Source of the DNA: Candidatus Kapaibacterium sp.
Lineage (GTDB): Bacteria > Bacteroidota > Ignavibacteria > Kapaibacteriales > Kapaibacteriaceae
NCBI GenBank assembly: GCA_030833725.1
Contig: JAURGP010000018.1
Location: 1-40,994 of the forward strand
Reading direction: 5' to 3'
DNA: 40,994 bases
The position numbers and the translations under genes are program-made. The notes under the pieces are model-generated. The model saw only the letters and a program-made list of their open reading frames with translations. It did no database searches and was not told where the DNA came from. This document shows, piece after piece, positions 39,101-40,994 of the stretch (position 1 is the first letter of the stretch; the number at the start of each line of letters is the position of its first letter).

Positions 39101-39351
39101 GACGTGTGCTGTCGTTGATCGTTCTGCTGCAGTTGAAGGAGTGCCTTGCGCACTAACCCCTGAAGCATGTCGCTCAGCAGACGCCGCTCCTCATGCACGA
39201 CTGCATGGTACGGGTGGTCAGTCACTTGTGCGAGGAGCTGCGCCGTAGCACCACTGCTGAGTGCCATGACACACACGAAAACTGCCGCGACCATGCACTG
39301 GACACGGCCACTGTTGCACCGGAGGCACCGGAGGATGGGAGCCCTTACCAC
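36184..39351 (-). CDS. Large secreted tetratricopeptide-repeat protein (YbgF/BamD-type TPRs)
   Basis: Many degenerate TPR units (e.g. AIVEFQRLLQAYPDGDHAERALYTIADAQYNLGNVEESISTYRRLLASYPAHPLAAEA). Likely start GTG at 39351 (AGGA 7 nt upstream), followed by the hydrophobic export signal MVAAVFVCVMALSSGATAQ. Confidence 0.85.
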   Translation of the reverse strand: MVRAPILRCLRCNSGRVQCMVAAVFVCVMALSSGATAQLLAQVTDHPYHAVVHEERRLLSDMLQGLVRKALLQLQQNDQRQHTSAGDALRLEHSAMYRVSGYPTMADDVLKRMITERPSSPHVSKAMIERGLLALQEQQFPQAHASLAIGAQQSRTDRLRRGDRAYQPLEHLATFWDGVSLANMGTYREAIEAFQACVRADSVGIYADVALLMIGVVHERNGAIAEAQRAYRDVRTAYGWSVAAVRARIREAQLLLRLGQPERCLDVLTGVEDQLPHHDTTTLRLAEELSVVRITALLGRGMVERASDSCSAFLERYGSSPYRMLVYLQRSFADLSVQRTERAVEGCSIILDSVPDEVSPVRQQAQLYRAIGLVRLGRGAEARQILLDLGARSDYAYRAQALLEVGQLAYADGRFADAAQALERSIRASEEASTTIRAELLLGATRIEQQRWVDAAGAYARAGSLAERANIAFLPHRDRYLAESRLKRGICLVQAGEARQSINALTTYLGNHPTDAQRDEATFWLAEAMYRENLLSNAEQLYNELVLDQTASTRREEAMYGLAWTQFRRKRLREAVRSFERFVETYPTSLYITDALVRLGDALYILRDYAAAAKRYQEASARGSRSEAGQYAGYQAGKALYLAGTFESAVTILRQFVGTHPKSRLADDALFLIGWIAFQQQRDAEAIVEFQRLLQAYPDGDHAERALYTIADAQYNLGNVEESISTYRRLLASYPAHPLAAEAARSMQMALVGMGRTEEAVKVADDLILANPNSRVAEEFAFKKAEIFYTGAQYGTAAAELRAYVSAFPSSQRTDEALFLLAQTYMSMDELDPARSAVSELRKKFPTSGYVPRALMELARYHEDHAQAEMADSLYATVMTSFVDDSAQASRAGFQRATLFRMRGDTSRALATYVDVADRYPGSEYGDQSRYQVATAFRRAGKVEQAQVQLGTLVRTTVNPLVAANALYDIGDMFARQRRWEEAADIFTKVREEYAGQEDWYTLALIGLGACYEQLDDRSAAMDVYRIVQQLHPEDDYGKTAGARIERLERLERKR

Positions 39352-39377
39352 ACGTACTTCCTGATCATTGCTGCTCA

Positions 39378-39385
39378 CAAATCTA
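39378..39385 (-). promoter_or_regulatory. Putative -7 element TAGATTTG for the TPR operon
   Basis: Exact match to TAnnTTTG on the minus strand, 27 bp upstream of the proposed GTG start; no clear -33 element seen. Confidence 0.4.
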
Positions 39386-39411
39386 CAAAAGCCCCTTGAA
39401 GGTCTTGATCG

Positions 39412-39419
39412 TACTTTTG
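39412..39419 (+). promoter_or_regulatory. Putative -7 element TACTTTTG for trhO
   Basis: Exact match to TAnnTTTG, 26 bp upstream of the trhO start; no well-spaced -33 element seen. Confidence 0.4.
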
Positions 39420-39444
39420 CTCTGACGCCTAAGAAAGGATCACC

Positions 39445-40323
39445 GTGTATCACGTACTGCTTTACTACCACTTTGTGGCCATTGACGACCCAGAACTACT
39501 CGCTTCCGAACAACGGGAGCAATGTGAGACACTGGGCTTGCGTGGCCGTATCCTTGTGGCACCTACGGGCATCAACGGTACGGTGTCGGGGCCTCGTGAG
39601 AGCTGTGATCACTACCGGCAATTGATGCTCGCCGATGAGCGTTTCGCGACGATGGTGTTCAAGGTGGATGAGGTGCCTTCCCACGTCTTCCAGCGACTCA
39701 GCGTGCGGGTCAAACCGGAGTTGGTTACGTTCCGCACAGCCACGCCACTGAATCCGGCACACCGAACTGGCACGCACCTCTCACCACGTGAATTCTATGA
39801 AATGCTGCAACGCGACGACGTTGTGGTGGTGGATGGACGGACTGATTACGAGTACGACCTCGGTCATTTCCGCGGGGCTCTTCGTCCTGATATCGCATCG
39901 TTTCGCGAGTTCCCTGCATGGATTGATGAACACCTCACCACTGTGCGTGATCGCCCCATTCTTACGTACTGCACCGGCGGAATTCGATGTGAACTTCTCA
40001 CTGCCTACCTGTTGGAACAAGGTTACTCCGACGTGTACCAGCTAGATGGTGGGATTGTGTCGTACGGAAAAGATCCTGATGTGAAAGGGGCTCTCTGGGA
40101 TGGAACCTGTTATGTTTTTGATGAACGCATTTCTGTAGACATCAATCACACTGATGATCGGCGTGTCGTTGGACGATGCTTCCATTGTGACGCCCCGACT
40201 GAGCGATATGTGAACTGCGCCAACCTCGACTGCCACAAACAGCATTTAAGTTGTGAACTGTGCGAGGAACGCACAGACCGCTCTTGTTCTCCGTCGTGCA
40301 TGGAAGCTGAACGGCGGGAGTGA
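39445..40323 (+). CDS. trhO: tRNA uridine(34) hydroxylase TrhO (rhodanese-domain, YceA family)
   Basis: GRILVAPTGINGTVSG...VDGRTDYEYDLGHFRGA...ILTYCTGGIRCELLTAYLLEQGYSDVYQLDGGIVSYGKD; C-terminal Cys cluster CFHCDAPTERYVNCANLDCHKQHLSCELC. Confidence 0.95.
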   Translation: MYHVLLYYHFVAIDDPELLASEQREQCETLGLRGRILVAPTGINGTVSGPRESCDHYRQLMLADERFATMVFKVDEVPSHVFQRLSVRVKPELVTFRTATPLNPAHRTGTHLSPREFYEMLQRDDVVVVDGRTDYEYDLGHFRGALRPDIASFREFPAWIDEHLTTVRDRPILTYCTGGIRCELLTAYLLEQGYSDVYQLDGGIVSYGKDPDVKGALWDGTCYVFDERISVDINHTDDRRVVGRCFHCDAPTERYVNCANLDCHKQHLSCELCEERTDRSCSPSCMEAERRE

Positions 40324-40331
40324 AAACAACA

Positions 40332-40363
40332 AACCCCGCAGTCTCAGATGAGACTACGGGGTT
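40332..40363. terminator. Hairpin between convergent trhO and T9SS-cargo genes
   Basis: AACCCCGCAGTCTCAgaTGAGACTACGGGGTT: near-perfect inverted repeat with one mismatch. On the minus strand it is followed by TTGTTGTTTTC, so it mainly suits the minus-strand gene. Confidence 0.75.
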
Positions 40364-40387
40364 GCTGCTGTTACGTGCTATGGAGAT

Positions 40388-40994
40388 CTACCTACGGATG
40401 GTCACCGGCATGCTGGCCGTCTGGCCGTTGCTGCTGGCTACCAGCGTGTAGGTGCCCGTGGCCAGCTCAGCGGCACTCAGCTCTAGCTGCGTGCTACCGG
40501 CTGCCAACTCTCCGTTGTGCAGCGTAGCTACCACACGACCACTCAGGTCGATCAGCTGGACGGTGGCTACGCCTGCCTCGGCAAGCGTGACCGTTACCAG
40601 CGACTGGCTTACCACGGGGTTCGGCATGATGCTCTCGATGCTCAGGCTCGTGCCCTGGCCACCGATGACCACTTCTACCGCTCCCGTACGGCTGGTGCTA
40701 CCATCACGATCTACACTTGCAAGGCGGTACAGGTACCGGCCAGGGGCCAGGTTCCGATCCGTCGTGCTGTAGTCCGTGCGCTCTGTCGTCGTGCCGGCGG
40801 CTGGGACCGTAGCAATAGCTACGTACCCCGTCTCCGTGCCACGCTCTACCAAGAAGTGATCGGCATCCTGCTCCGAGGCCGTCGACCAGAACACGTCTAC
40901 GTCCGTATTGCGAGCCTGAGCATCGAAGCTCACCAGCTCGACAGGGACTACCGTGCCGCCGTTCTCTTCGAAGAAGTCGATCACACCGCGCAGT
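40388..40994 (-). CDS. 3' portion of a secreted protein with T9SS type A C-terminal sorting domain (truncated by window edge)
   Basis: Frame is open through the right edge (...LRGVIDFFEENGGTVVPVELVSFDAQARNTDVDVFWSTASEQDADHFLVERG...). C-terminus MPNPVVSQSLVTVTLAEAGVATVQLIDLSGRVVATLHNGELAAGSTQLELSAAELATGTYTLVASSNGQTASMPVTIRR is T9SS CTD-like. Confidence 0.85.
   Translation of the reverse strand, partial: LRGVIDFFEENGGTVVPVELVSFDAQARNTDVDVFWSTASEQDADHFLVERGTETGYVAIATVPAAGTTTERTDYSTTDRNLAPGRYLYRLASVDRDGSTSRTGAVEVVIGGQGTSLSIESIMPNPVVSQSLVTVTLAEAGVATVQLIDLSGRVVATLHNGELAAGSTQLELSAAELATGTYTLVASSNGQTASMPVTIRR

Noticed and set aside
1-40994. CRISPR array, tRNA/rRNA, transposase or phage genes
   Set aside because: On reading I saw no regularly spaced direct repeats, tRNA-like clover-leaf sequences, rRNA segments or transposase/integrase proteins. 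A tRNAscan/CRISPR finder run was not possible.

Overview
The window is 41 kb of densely packed bacterial chromosome. Gene content suggests a Bacteroidota/Chlorobi-type (FCB) lineage: SprA and a type IX secretion C-terminal domain are present, and some promoters look like TAnnTTTG. That taxon call is inference only. From left to right it holds: (i) most of sprA (T9SS translocon) on the minus strand, running off the left edge and absent from the supplied ORF track; (ii) a GH2-like protein fused to a membrane domain, followed by hrcA-grpE-dnaJ, a ComEA-like HhH gene, a DUF3822-like gene, rsmD, coaD and rimO (+); (iii) infC-rpmI-rplT, a terminator, then pheS-lolD-like-small TM gene (-); (iv) lon and rpmG (+); (v) a MazG-like gene and an OmpR-type regulator (-), and holB (+); (vi) a divergent GH13-like protein and uvrC (-); (vii) a MoxR AAA+ / VWA pair (+); (viii) a tightly coupled minus-strand operon: TPR protein, outer-membrane barrel, SPOR, TonB, a 59-aa TM protein and UDP-glucose dehydrogenase; (ix) trhO (+); (x) the 3' end of a T9SS cargo gene. 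No tRNA, rRNA, CRISPR or obvious transposon was found. The best candidates for something under-described are the TPR/barrel/SPOR/TonB envelope operon and the GH2-like membrane protein, which seems to lack both catalytic glutamates and sits 15 bp upstream of hrcA. All family calls come from reading the sequence; no database search was run.
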